Assembly: GCA_020444775.1 (NCBI GenBank)
Contig: JAGRHX010000905.1
Span: 1 to 11,831 of the forward strand
Reading direction: 5' to 3'
DNA from: Gammaproteobacteria bacterium
GTDB lineage: Bacteria > Pseudomonadota > Gammaproteobacteria > HK1
Length of the DNA: 11,831 nucleotides
Under the pieces are notes generated by a model. The model ran no database searches. It was not told the DNA's origin and saw nothing but the letters and a program-made list of their open reading frames with translations. How positions within the stretch are numbered: the first letter of the stretch is position 1; each line of letters begins with the position of its first letter. The position numbers and the translations under genes were made by a program. Below, piece after piece: positions 1 through 6,977 of this stretch.

Positions 1-843
1 GGCGCCGGCAAGTCCACCACCATGAAGATGATCACGGGCTTCCTGGTGCCCGACGGTGGCAGCGTCAAGGTCGGCGGTGACGACGTAACCCGCGCGCCCA
101 TCGCGGTCAAGCGTCGCATCGGCTATCTGCCCGAAGGGGCGCCGCTGTACGGTGACATGACGCCGCGCAGCTTCCTGCACTTCATTGCCGAGATCCGTGG
201 TCTTCACGGAGCCCAGCGCAAGGCGGGTATCGAACGGGCGGTGCAGCGTACCGGTCTGGAATCGGTGCTCGAGAAGCCTATCGAGACCCTGTCCAAGGGG
301 TTCAAGCGTCGGGTCGGTCTGGCGCAGGCGATTCTTCACGACCCGCCGGTTCTGGTCCTTGACGAGCCCACAGACGGGCTCGACCCCAATCAAAAGCACG
401 AGGTCCGCGGCCTGATCCGCGATATGGCCGCGGACAAGGCCATCGTCTTGTCTACCCACATCCTCGAGGAGGTGGAGGCGGTCTGCGACCGGGCGGTCAT
501 CATCGCTCAGGGCCGGATCGTGCGCGACGGTCGCCCGGACGAGCTGCTGGCCGAATCGAGCACCCACAACGCAATCACGCTCACCTTGTGCGGAGTCGAT
601 GCCGACCGGGCACGTGGCGCGCTTGGCATCCTGAGCGGGGTCAGGCAGGTCGAGACCGTAGCGCAGACCGATGCGGGAGTGACGCTCAGAGTGCTGCCGG
701 TGCAGGGCTCCTCGCTGTTGGGGGCGGTCAACCAGTGTCTGCGCGAGCACGGCTGGAGCGCCGACGAGCTGTATGTCGAGCGTGGTCGCCTCGATGACGT
801 GTTTCGCCACATCACCGGTGGCGATTCGGGCCAGAGAAGCTGA
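1..843 (+). CDS. ABC transporter ATP-binding protein, GldA-like (5' partial)
   Basis: Cytoplasmic ATPase subunit that would power the ABC-2 permease encoded next. The reading frame is open from base 1 and enters inside the Walker A motif (GAGKST at 1-18), so roughly 35-40 N-terminal residues lie upstream of the window. The motifs follow in normal order: a Q-loop region reading YLPE (from 124) as in GldA-type ATPases, the ABC signature LSKGFKRR (from 289), Walker B VLVLDEP (349-369), the D-loop GLDP and the switch His in STHILEE (from 451). About 110 residues follow as an accessory C-terminal region, usual for ABC-2 exporters. All catalytic motifs visible are intact. The downstream permease, GldG and DUF4340 genes show it is the first visible gene of a four-gene operon. 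The transported substrate is unknown; in non-gliding proteobacteria the Gld name does not imply motility. Family assignment is secure, substrate is not. Confidence 0.95.
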   Translation, partial: GAGKSTTMKMITGFLVPDGGSVKVGGDDVTRAPIAVKRRIGYLPEGAPLYGDMTPRSFLHFIAEIRGLHGAQRKAGIERAVQRTGLESVLEKPIETLSKGFKRRVGLAQAILHDPPVLVLDEPTDGLDPNQKHEVRGLIRDMAADKAIVLSTHILEEVEAVCDRAVIIAQGRIVRDGRPDELLAESSTHNAITLTLCGVDADRARGALGILSGVRQVETVAQTDAGVTLRVLPVQGSSLLGAVNQCLREHGWSADELYVERGRLDDVFRHITGGDSGQRS

Positions 844-854
844 GGGCGGTTGCG

Positions 855-1586
855 ATGGGCAATGTCTGGATTATCTTCAAGCGCGAGTTCAACGGCTACT
901 TCGCAACCCCGATCGCCTATGTCTTCGCCGCGATATTCGTCTTCCTCAGCGGCGTCTTCACCTTCTACCTGGGCAATTTCTTTGAACGCGATCAGGCGGA
1001 CCTGAGCGCTTTCTTCCAGTTCCACCCGTGGCTGTACCTGTTCCTGATACCGGCGCTGGCGATGCGTTTGTGGGCGGAGGAGCGGCGCGGTGGCACCATC
1101 GAGCTGTTGATGACGCTGCCGATCAGCATGAGCCAGGCGGTGCTCGGCAAGTTCCTGGCCGCCTGGGCGTTCGCGGCGGTGGCCCTGGCGCTGACCTTCC
1201 CGCTGTGGCTGACCGTCAACTACCTGGGTAGCCCGGACAATGGGGTGATCCTGGCCAGCTATCTGGGCAGCCTGCTGATGGCGGGTGGCTTCCTCGCCAT
1301 CGGCTCTTGCATCTCCGCGCTGACCCGAAACCAGGTCATCGCCTTCGTGGTCAGTGCGGTCATATGTCTGCTCTTCATCCTCAGCGGCTTTCCCCTGGTG
1401 CTGGATTTCGTCGGCACGGTCGCCCCGCAGTTCGTGGTCGAGGCGATCAGCTCGTTCAGCTTCCTCAGCCACTTCCAGACCATCTCCAAGGGCGTGCTGG
1501 ACGTGCGCGACATCATCTATTTCGCAAGTGTCATCGTGTTCTGGCTGTTCGCGAACGCGGTGGTGGTCGAGCTGAAGAAAGCCTGA
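855..1586 (+). CDS. ABC-2 family permease, GldF-like
   Basis: Integral inner-membrane subunit of the transporter, 243 residues. About six hydrophobic segments are visible, near residues 20-40, 58-74, 95-118, 128-155, 160-182 and 215-238. Between helices 2 and 3 lies the charged cytoplasmic stretch EERRGGTIELLMTLP (residues 75-89), the typical coupling-helix region of ABC-2 permeases that contacts the ATPase. The N-terminus has the usual short amphipathic lead (FKREFNGYF) before helix 1. The ATG is preceded by GAGGG at 842-846, which overlaps the stop codon of the ATPase gene, and the genes are only 11 bp apart, indicating co-transcription and probably coupled translation. Length fits the single-permease GldF type. 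No missing segment or frameshift is seen. The cargo cannot be inferred. Confidence 0.93.
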   Translation: MGNVWIIFKREFNGYFATPIAYVFAAIFVFLSGVFTFYLGNFFERDQADLSAFFQFHPWLYLFLIPALAMRLWAEERRGGTIELLMTLPISMSQAVLGKFLAAWAFAAVALALTFPLWLTVNYLGSPDNGVILASYLGSLLMAGGFLAIGSCISALTRNQVIAFVVSAVICLLFILSGFPLVLDFVGTVAPQFVVEAISSFSFLSHFQTISKGVLDVRDIIYFASVIVFWLFANAVVVELKKA

Positions 1587-1599
1587 GGAGTAAGCACCG

Positions 1600-3555
1600 A
1601 TGAGCAAACGTCTGTTATCGGTAACGGGCCTGATCCTGGCCGTGGTGCTGCTCGTTGCCCTCAACATCTATTCCAATGCCACCTTGAGGTCCGCGCGCGT
1701 GGATCTCACCGAGGGTCGGATGTTCACCCTCTCGGATGGCACCAGAAAAGTGCTCGGCTCGCTGGAGGAGCCGATCACGCTGCGTCTGTATCTGTCCAAG
1801 CAGCTGGCTACCAAGCTGCCGAGCGTCAGCTCCTATGCGAGCCGGGTGGAGGATCTGCTCGAGGAGTTCGTGCGCCAGTCCAACGGCCGGATAACCCTGC
1901 TCGAGGTCGACCCTGAGCCCTTCTCCGAGGAAGAGGATCGCGCGGTCGCCTTCGGTCTGAGCGGGATCCCCATCGAGGGCGGTGCGGAGACCTTCTATTT
2001 CGGTCTGGTCGGTACCGGGTCGACCGACGAGGAGGAGGTCATCCCCTATCTGTCGCCCGCCCGTGAGCAGTTCCTGGAATACGACGTGGCGCGTCTGGTC
2101 CAGAGTCTCGCCACGACGAAGCTGCCGACCGTGGGGTTGCTCAGCGATCTGCAGCTGGACGGCGGCGGGCCGCAGGCCATGATGCGTGGTTTCGGTTCAG
2201 AACCGTTCGCGATCATGGAGCAGATCCGCCAGCTGTTCACGGTATTGCCGCTGGATGAAGCCATCGATCGGATCCCCGAGGAGGTGGACGTGCTGCTGCT
2301 GGTCCACCCGAAACGCTTGAGTGACAAGATCCAGTACGCGATCGACCAGTTCGTGATGCGTGGGGGGCGGGCCCTGGTGTTTGTCGATCCGTTCAGCGCG
2401 GTGGACCAGGGACAGAACGCGCAGCAGCCCGGCATGAGCGCCTTGCTCGGTAATACCTCCAACCCGGCGAAGCTGCTCCAGAGCTGGGGCGTGCAGATGG
2501 ACGACAGCAAGCTGGTCGGCGATCTGACCTACGCGGCGCGAGTCCGCGTGCCGCGTGACGGGCGCTTTGTGGACATGGACTATCCGCTGTGGTTGAACCT
2601 GACCGGCGAGGCCGTCAACCATGATGACATCACCACCTCCGAGCTCAACAACGTGACGTTGGCGACCCCGGGATTCTTGACCCGGGTCGAGGCGGCGGGG
2701 ACCACGGTCACGCCGCTGCTCCAGACCAGTGACAAGGCATCGCTGTTCGGCAAGATGGTGGTCGCCCAGGGCGCCGATCCGCAGGACGTGAATCGCACCT
2801 ACCAGCCGGGTGGCGAGGTACGGATGCTCGCGGCGCGTATTACCGGCAAGGCCCGCAGCGCGTTTCCGGACGGACCACCGCCCGCCGCCAGCGACGCCGA
2901 ACAGAAGAAGGACGACGGCGCGGCCGCCGACAAGCAGGGTGCGGACACGCAGAAGCCGCCACATCTGGCCGAGTCCGAGGGGGACATCAACGTCATCGTG
3001 GTCGCGGATACGGATATGCTCGAAGACCGCTTCTGGGTCCAGGTGCAGGAGATCCTCGGCTCGCGTCTGGCCATTCCAACCGCCGGCAACGGTTCGTTCG
3101 TAATCAACGCGCTGGACAATCTCGCCGGCGGCGGTGAGCTCATCTCGGTGCGTAGCCGTGGCAACTACATCCGACCCTTCGAGCGCATCAACGAGCTGCG
3201 TCGCGACGCCGAGCTACAGTTCAGGGACAAGGAGAAGCAACTGGTCGAGCAGCTACAGGAGACCGAGCAACGTCTGGTCGAGCTGCAGGGGCAGAAGCCG
3301 GGCGAGGAAGCGCTGATCCTGAGCAGCGCCCAGCGCGAGGAACTGGCGAGATTCCAGCAGCAGCGGCTGCAGATTCGCAAGGAGCTGCGCGACGTGCAGC
3401 TGGCCTTGCGGCGTAGCATCGATGCGTTGGAGGACCGGCTGAAGTTCATCAACATCGCGTTGGTGCCGATCCTGATTGGCGTCGGCGGTTTGATCGTCGG
3501 CCTGATTCGAATGCAACGCCGTTCGGCCGCGGCGCGGCGGCCTGCGGCGGCTTGA
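1600..3555 (+). CDS. GldG-type ABC transporter auxiliary protein
   Basis: Membrane-anchored auxiliary subunit of the GldF/GldA transporter, 651 residues. One N-terminal membrane helix (about residues 5-25) is followed by the family's conserved region (RVDLTEGRMFTLSDGTRKVL). A large extracytoplasmic domain follows, of the type annotated ABC-type uncharacterised transport system or GldG. A charged, low-complexity insert rich in D, K, A and Q spans about residues 424-462. A long predicted coiled coil covers about 529-612, and a C-terminal membrane helix (FINIALVPILIGVGG, about 616-637) ends in a short basic tail. The two-helix topology puts the bulk of the protein outside the cytoplasm with both ends inside. 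The Shine-Dalgarno GAGGAG (1585-1590) overlaps the permease stop codon, 9 bp before the ATG. Molecular function is not established for this family; a role in substrate capture or envelope assembly is inference. Confidence 0.9.
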   Translation: MSKRLLSVTGLILAVVLLVALNIYSNATLRSARVDLTEGRMFTLSDGTRKVLGSLEEPITLRLYLSKQLATKLPSVSSYASRVEDLLEEFVRQSNGRITLLEVDPEPFSEEEDRAVAFGLSGIPIEGGAETFYFGLVGTGSTDEEEVIPYLSPAREQFLEYDVARLVQSLATTKLPTVGLLSDLQLDGGGPQAMMRGFGSEPFAIMEQIRQLFTVLPLDEAIDRIPEEVDVLLLVHPKRLSDKIQYAIDQFVMRGGRALVFVDPFSAVDQGQNAQQPGMSALLGNTSNPAKLLQSWGVQMDDSKLVGDLTYAARVRVPRDGRFVDMDYPLWLNLTGEAVNHDDITTSELNNVTLATPGFLTRVEAAGTTVTPLLQTSDKASLFGKMVVAQGADPQDVNRTYQPGGEVRMLAARITGKARSAFPDGPPPAASDAEQKKDDGAAADKQGADTQKPPHLAESEGDINVIVVADTDMLEDRFWVQVQEILGSRLAIPTAGNGSFVINALDNLAGGGELISVRSRGNYIRPFERINELRRDAELQFRDKEKQLVEQLQETEQRLVELQGQKPGEEALILSSAQREELARFQQQRLQIRKELRDVQLALRRSIDALEDRLKFINIALVPILIGVGGLIVGLIRMQRRSAAARRPAAA

Positions 3556-3573
3556 GTAGGCGGGAGTCGAATC

Positions 3574-4878
3574 ATGAAGCTGAAGACGTTTCTGCTGCTG
3601 GTGGTCATCACCGGGCTGGTTGCCTGGGGGGCCTACACCACGCTGCAGCCCGAGCAAGGTTTGCCCAAGGTGGGCGAGAAGGTCTTTCCGGCCCTGCTCG
3701 ACGAGGTGAACCAGGCTCGGGTCATCGACATCCAATCCGGCGGCGAGCAGTTCGAGGTGGACCTGAAGGACGGCCATTGGCAGGTGCCGTCGCGACACGG
3801 TTACCCGGCTGACGAGCAGAAGGTGCGCGAGCTGCTGCTCGGCGCCAGCGAGCTCACCTATCTCGAGCCGAAGACCAGCAACAAGGCGCTCATGCCAAAG
3901 CTGGGTCTGGACGATCCCGGCAAAGCGGACAGCAGCGCGGTGCGTATCGAGGTCGAGGATGGATCCGGTGAGACCCTGGCCAGGCTGACGATCGGCAATC
4001 GCAAGCCCGCGCGTGGTAACCCCAGTGACGAGGAGATCCATGTCCTGCCCCCGACCGAGGACCAGGCCTGGACGGTACGCGGCCGCCTGCCGTACGCGGC
4101 CAGCACCGTGCTCGACTGGATGAATCGGGAGATCGTCAAGGTCGATTCGGATCGAATCCTCAGCGTGCACGTGCGTCAGCCGGATGGTTACGAGCTCGAG
4201 GTCTACAAGCAAGAGCCTGGGGACACCAACTTCAAGATCCGCGGTCTGCAGGCGGACGAGAAGATCGACGATGCCTGGCGAGTGAACGACATCGGGCGGG
4301 TGTTCATGTCATTGGAGTTGGATGACGTCATGCCTGCCGACGAGGTGTCGGTGCCGGAGAAGGCTTATCAGGTCAGCATGCTGACCTATGACGGCATGCG
4401 CTTCGAGGCGCGGATCTGGCAGCAGGACGACAAGGTGCTCGGCGATTTCAGCGTCCGCTACGACGAATCGCTACGTGACGAGCTCCCCCAGTCCAACGAA
4501 AAGTCCAACGACAAGTCGGGCGACGGCGCTACCGAGTCGACGGACAAGAGCGCGAATGGCGATGACGGCAAAGCCGCCGTCGATCCGGCAGGGCGGAGCG
4601 TGCCATTGCCCCCCGCCCTACTCGATGCCGAGGCGGCCCGGCAGGAGGTAGACCGCATCGCCGCCCGTATCGATGGCTGGGTCTACGAGATCCCGGATTT
4701 CAAGCTCGACTACCTGAAGCGGCGCAAGTCCGATCTCCTCGCCAAGCCGGAACCGGCCGCGAGTGATACCCAGACCGGACCGGCCGCCGAGACCGGCGGC
4801 AGCGGGGAAGGAGCGAGCTCCAGCTCACCAGAGCCTGCCGTGACACCGCCCGCGAGCACCAATACCACCGGCGGTTGA
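3574..4878 (+). CDS. DUF4340 domain-containing protein, membrane-anchored
   Basis: Last gene of the ABC operon, 434 residues, 18 bp after the GldG gene with GGGAG at 3562-3566 as ribosome binding site. One hydrophobic segment at residues 5-22 (FLLLVVITGLVAWGAY) acts as an uncleaved anchor or signal; no lipobox Cys is present. The body (about 30-300) matches the DUF4340 pattern: beta-rich segments such as WQVPSRHGYPADEQKVREL and HGYPAD-type turns, and a repeat-like second half beginning near residue 190. A hydrophilic S/N/D/K-rich linker covers about 307-342. A conserved-looking C-terminal block (DGWVYEIPDFKLDYL, around 367-381) follows, and then a low-complexity S/P/T/G tail from about residue 391. 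DUF4340 genes regularly follow GldG genes in proteobacteria, so it probably works with that complex at the outer face of the inner membrane. Biochemical role unknown. Confidence 0.88.
   Translation: MKLKTFLLLVVITGLVAWGAYTTLQPEQGLPKVGEKVFPALLDEVNQARVIDIQSGGEQFEVDLKDGHWQVPSRHGYPADEQKVRELLLGASELTYLEPKTSNKALMPKLGLDDPGKADSSAVRIEVEDGSGETLARLTIGNRKPARGNPSDEEIHVLPPTEDQAWTVRGRLPYAASTVLDWMNREIVKVDSDRILSVHVRQPDGYELEVYKQEPGDTNFKIRGLQADEKIDDAWRVNDIGRVFMSLELDDVMPADEVSVPEKAYQVSMLTYDGMRFEARIWQQDDKVLGDFSVRYDESLRDELPQSNEKSNDKSGDGATESTDKSANGDDGKAAVDPAGRSVPLPPALLDAEAARQEVDRIAARIDGWVYEIPDFKLDYLKRRKSDLLAKPEPAASDTQTGPAAETGGSGEGASSSSPEPAVTPPASTNTTGG
4492..4515 (+). repeat. 12-bp imperfect tandem repeat inside the DUF4340 gene
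   Basis: Two adjacent 12-bp units, TCCAACGAAAAG and TCCAACGACAAG, differ by one base. They are in frame and encode SNEK then SNDK at the start of the hydrophilic linker, near residue 307 of the DUF4340 protein. The unit length is a multiple of three, so copy-number change would leave the frame intact. Only two clear copies exist. Confidence 0.7.
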
Positions 4879-4887
4879 TGCGCCCTG

Positions 4888-4913
4888 TGCGCGGCGGGCG
4901 AAGCCGGCGCGCA
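4888..4913 (+). terminator. Hairpin terminator candidate of the ABC operon
   Basis: A 26-nt near-perfect inverted repeat starts 10 bp after the DUF4340 stop codon. Six pairs (TGCGCG with CGCGCA), one G-G mismatch and three more pairs (CGG with CCG) close a 6-nt loop. Placement directly after the last gene of an operon fits a transcription terminator. There is no proper T-tract afterwards (TGCGTTACTCT), so intrinsic termination may be weak, or the hairpin may instead protect the 3' end. Confidence 0.5.
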
Positions 4914-5212
4914 TGCGTTACTCTAGGACCTCTGCACGGATCGGCCGCTGCGCGGCCGCGCGATCCGGGCAGCGCCTGCCCAGGGCAAACGCGTTCTTCC
5001 CTGGGGCCCCGGGGCCGTCGGTCTTGCCGGCATCTTCCCGTGCCGGGCGGGAACGGCTGATCGGGCGGGCCGTGAGGGCTGCGCTGATGCAGAGCGGTTC
5101 CCCGGGGGCTTCCTCCCGTGGTCCGAACGCCGGTGCTGCGGCGCGCGTGTTTCGCGTAGGATCGCCGGTACCGCAGAAGAACATCCAATAACGTCTACAT
5201 CCGTACGCAACA
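4914..5212 (+). other. Non-coding, hairpin-rich region upstream of sodB
   Basis: No convincing gene is present; the open frames here have an arginine/alanine/proline-rich composition typical of chance frames in GC-rich DNA. Two clear inverted repeats are visible: a 7-bp stem with 3-nt loop at 4942-4958 (CGGCCGC with GCGGCCG), and a 7-bp stem with 13-nt loop at 4979-5005 (CCCAGGG with CCCTGGG). Weaker ones occur around 5029-5050 and 5130-5146. The sodB promoter must lie here; the best -10-like hexamer is TAGGAT at 5157-5162, but its -35 partner (TGCTGC at 5134) is poor, so I do not call it. Confidence 0.5.
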
Positions 5213-5220
5213 GAGGTGGA
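5213..5220 (+). promoter_or_regulatory. Ribosome binding site of sodB
   Basis: GAGGTGGA lies 6 bp before the ATG at 5227 and is the strongest Shine-Dalgarno match in the window. It fixes the sodB start and agrees with high expected expression. Confidence 0.8.
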
Positions 5221-5226
5221 ATCCGC

Positions 5227-5847
5227 ATGAAGTTCGAGCTGCCGTCGCTTCCCTACGCCCAGGATGCACTTGCCCCGCACATCAGCGCCAACACGCTGGA
5301 CTTTCACTACGGCAAGCATCACCAGACCTACATGACCAACCTGGCCAACGCGCTGAAGGACTCCGCGGACGCCAGCAAGTCCCTGGAGGAGATTGTGCGC
5401 AGCTCCTCGGGCGGCAACTTCAACAATGCCGCCCAGGTCTGGAACCACTCGTTCTACTGGCACAGCATGTCGCCGAAGGGTGGCGGTGCGCCGAGTGGCG
5501 ATCTGGCCGCCGCGATCGACCGTGATTGTGGTGGGCTGGACAAGCTCAAGGAGGCACTTGCCACCGCCGGTGCCACCCAGTTCGGCTCCGGCTGGGCCTG
5601 GCTGGTGACCGATCCATCGGGCAAGCTGAGCGTGACCAAGACCGGCAATGCCGAGACACCGATCACCGATGCCAATCAAATCCCGCTGCTCACCATCGAC
5701 GTCTGGGAGCATGCCTACTACCTGGACTTCCAGAATCGTCGCCCGGCCTATCTGAGCACCTTCCTGGACAGTCTGGCGAACTGGTCGTTCGCCGCCGAGA
5801 ACTACGCCAACCGTGGTTCGGGCGCGCGCAAGTTCGCTGATATGTAG
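5227..5847 (+). CDS. sodB: Superoxide dismutase, iron type
   Basis: Cytoplasmic enzyme converting superoxide to hydrogen peroxide and oxygen. The 206-residue length is close to the usual FeSOD length. The metal ligands are all present: His27 (HYGKHHQTY), His74 (WNHSFYW), Asp158 and His162 (DVWEHAYYLD); active-site Tyr35 is also present. Gln at position 70, in AAQVWNH, is the outer-sphere glutamine typical of Fe rather than Mn enzymes, where Gln comes instead from the later region. The N-terminus (FELPSLPYAQDALAPHIS) has no signal peptide and resembles enterobacterial SodB. The C-terminus (GSGARKFADM) is a little longer than in E. coli. The gene stands alone, between a structured upstream region and a 13-bp hairpin, so it is probably monocistronic. 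Metal preference rests on sequence markers only. Confidence 0.97.
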   Translation: MKFELPSLPYAQDALAPHISANTLDFHYGKHHQTYMTNLANALKDSADASKSLEEIVRSSSGGNFNNAAQVWNHSFYWHSMSPKGGGAPSGDLAAAIDRDCGGLDKLKEALATAGATQFGSGWAWLVTDPSGKLSVTKTGNAETPITDANQIPLLTIDVWEHAYYLDFQNRRPAYLSTFLDSLANWSFAAENYANRGSGARKFADM

Positions 5848-5864
5848 GACCGCCATGGTCGCCA

Positions 5865-5894
5865 AGGCCGGTCGCGAGTAGTCGCGACCGGCCT
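5865..5894 (+). terminator. Perfect 13-bp hairpin after sodB
   Basis: A perfect inverted repeat, AGGCCGGTCGCGA and TCGCGACCGGCCT around the 4-nt loop GTAG, begins 18 bp after the sodB stop. It is the strongest hairpin in the window and is well placed for transcription termination. No T-tract follows (CGACACCGC), so it is either a non-canonical terminator or an mRNA 3'-end stabiliser. Confidence 0.65.
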
Positions 5895-6163
5895 CGACAC
5901 CGCTCTCCCATTGAAGCTCCGGTGACTCGCGGTCATCCGACCCGTTGCGCCGTCCCGCACGCTGCCCACCGTACGAATCCGTCCGCCGCTCCGGCGCCCG
6001 CCGCTGGTGGACCAGATGGCTCGAATTGCCCGTCCCGATTCGGATTGACTACACTCGCCCTGTCCTCACGCGCATCCGTGCCAGTCCCGGACAATGTCCG
6101 CCGGGACCGGAGCGGGGCCGTTCCTGCGTTTCGCAAGACCAATACACAGGGACCAATGCCGCC
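5895..6163 (+). other. Non-coding leader between sodB and the CRP-like regulator
   Basis: About 270 bp without a credible gene. The regulator's frame stays open back to about 5945, but that extension is rich in R, P, S and A and has no regulator homology, so I treat it as untranslated. A TTGACT hexamer at 6045-6050 could be a -35 element, but the expected -10 position (ACGCGC) is poor. The main structure is the nested inverted repeat at 6084-6107, listed separately. Confidence 0.5.
6084..6107 (+). promoter_or_regulatory. Nested inverted repeat upstream of the regulator gene
   Basis: Two overlapping perfect inverted repeats share bases. CGGACAATGTCCG (6088-6100) is a 6-bp palindrome around one central A. 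GTCCCGG (6084-6090) pairs with CCGGGAC (6101-6107) across a 10-nt loop. The site lies 57-80 bp before the regulator start. It could be an operator for autoregulation or an RNA element in the leader. It does not match the CRP (TGTGA/TCACA) or FNR (TTGAT/ATCAA) consensus, so the binding factor is unknown. Confidence 0.4.
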
Positions 6164-6880
6164 ATGTCGACACGAGTGTTCGAAGTCAACGCCGACATGC
6201 TGATGCGGATTGACGCGCTGTCCATGCTGTCCGAGTCAGACCGCGTGCACATCGCCCGTCATTGCCAGGGCTATAGCTATGGACCCGGTGACCTCATCGT
6301 TTCTCATCACGAGTCGGAGCACGACGTCTATTTCATCTACGAGGGTGAGATCAGGGTCACCATCTTCGCGCCGACCGGACGCGAGGTGACCTTCAGGGAC
6401 CAGGGCGCCGGTGAGATGTTCGGCGAGCTGTCGGCGATCGACCGGGAGCCACGTTCCGCGCATATCGTGGCGCGCAGCGCGGTGTCGCTGATCAAGCTCG
6501 ACGGCGACACCTTCCTGCGCCTGCTCAACGAGATGAGCGAGCTGAACCTGTTCACGCATCGACGTCTTGCCGCATTGGTGCGTAGCCTGAGCATTCGTGT
6601 CTACGAGCTCAGCGCGCTGGCGGTGCGTTCCAGGGTGCATGCCGAGGTGCTGCGACTGGCCCGGGCCGCGAGTGAGGATCGGCGGACGGCCATCATCCGG
6701 CCACCGCCGAAGCATCAGGAGATCGCCAGCCTCATCGGCACCACTCGAGAAGCTGTGGCACGCGTGTTCAAGGAGCTCAAGGACGAGCAGATCATCGACA
6801 GCAATCATCGCGAGCTGCGCGTGCTCAGCATCGATGCGCTGGTCGACCTGCTGGCGGGACGTGGTGGTGAATGGATTTGA
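6164..6880 (+). CDS. CRP/FNR-family transcriptional regulator
   Basis: DNA-binding regulator of 238 residues. The N-terminal beta-barrel sensor (about 15-125) ends in a phosphate-binding cassette, FGELSAIDREPRSA (86-99). It retains the Glu88, Arg97 and Ser98 that in E. coli CRP (Glu72, Arg82, Ser83) contact cAMP. A long dimerisation helix follows (about 126-155), then a winged helix domain with the helix-turn-helix at about 184-206 (HQEIASLIGTTREAVARVFKEL). The recognition helix carries R-E-x-x-x-R (195-200), the pattern that reads GTGA in CRP. There is a single Cys (34), so it is not an FNR iron-sulfur sensor. I chose ATG 6164 because homology starts just after it and AGGGA lies at about 6148-6152; the frame is open further upstream. 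Effector and targets are unproven, but cAMP-type binding is plausible. Confidence 0.93.
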   Translation: MSTRVFEVNADMLMRIDALSMLSESDRVHIARHCQGYSYGPGDLIVSHHESEHDVYFIYEGEIRVTIFAPTGREVTFRDQGAGEMFGELSAIDREPRSAHIVARSAVSLIKLDGDTFLRLLNEMSELNLFTHRRLAALVRSLSIRVYELSALAVRSRVHAEVLRLARAASEDRRTAIIRPPPKHQEIASLIGTTREAVARVFKELKDEQIIDSNHRELRVLSIDALVDLLAGRGGEWI

Positions 6881-6977
6881 GATCGACCATCTGCAATCAT
6901 GCCCGAGCAGCAGTCATGTGTTGTGAACAAGCCTGCAACGAGCAGTAGGCTCGCGGTCAACTCGATGAGGGGGCGTC

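Noticed and set aside
507..1667. Long minus-strand open frame (386 codons) across the ATPase, permease and GldG start
   Set aside because: It lies antisense to three well-supported genes, and its E/Q/R/H-rich translation has no domain. Such frames are common opposite GC-rich genes.
3253..4212. Minus-strand open frame of 319 codons across the GldG/DUF4340 junction
   Set aside because: Opposite two supported genes and crossing their boundary, without any domain signal.
4913..5191. Small plus-strand open frame of 92 codons before sodB
   Set aside because: R/A/G/P-rich translation, no good ribosome site, and it overlaps several hairpins.
4918..5865. Minus-strand open frame of 315 codons over sodB and its upstream region
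   Set aside because: It runs opposite sodB, which has all catalytic residues, and it shows no recognisable family.
5921..5937. CRP-like palindrome GGTGAC-N5-GTCATC upstream of the regulator
   Set aside because: The GTGA and TCAT cores are 7 bp apart instead of 6 and the right half is imperfect. It is also far (over 220 bp) from the regulator start.
5945..6163. N-terminal extension of the CRP-like protein by 73 codons
   Set aside because: Its composition is R/P/S/A-rich, it covers the nested inverted repeat and a -35-like hexamer, and family members begin near the ATG at 6164.
6939..6953. Hairpin CGAGC-N5-GCTCG between the regulator and SDR genes
   Set aside because: Only a 5-bp stem with no T-tract; stems of this size are expected by chance in GC-rich DNA.
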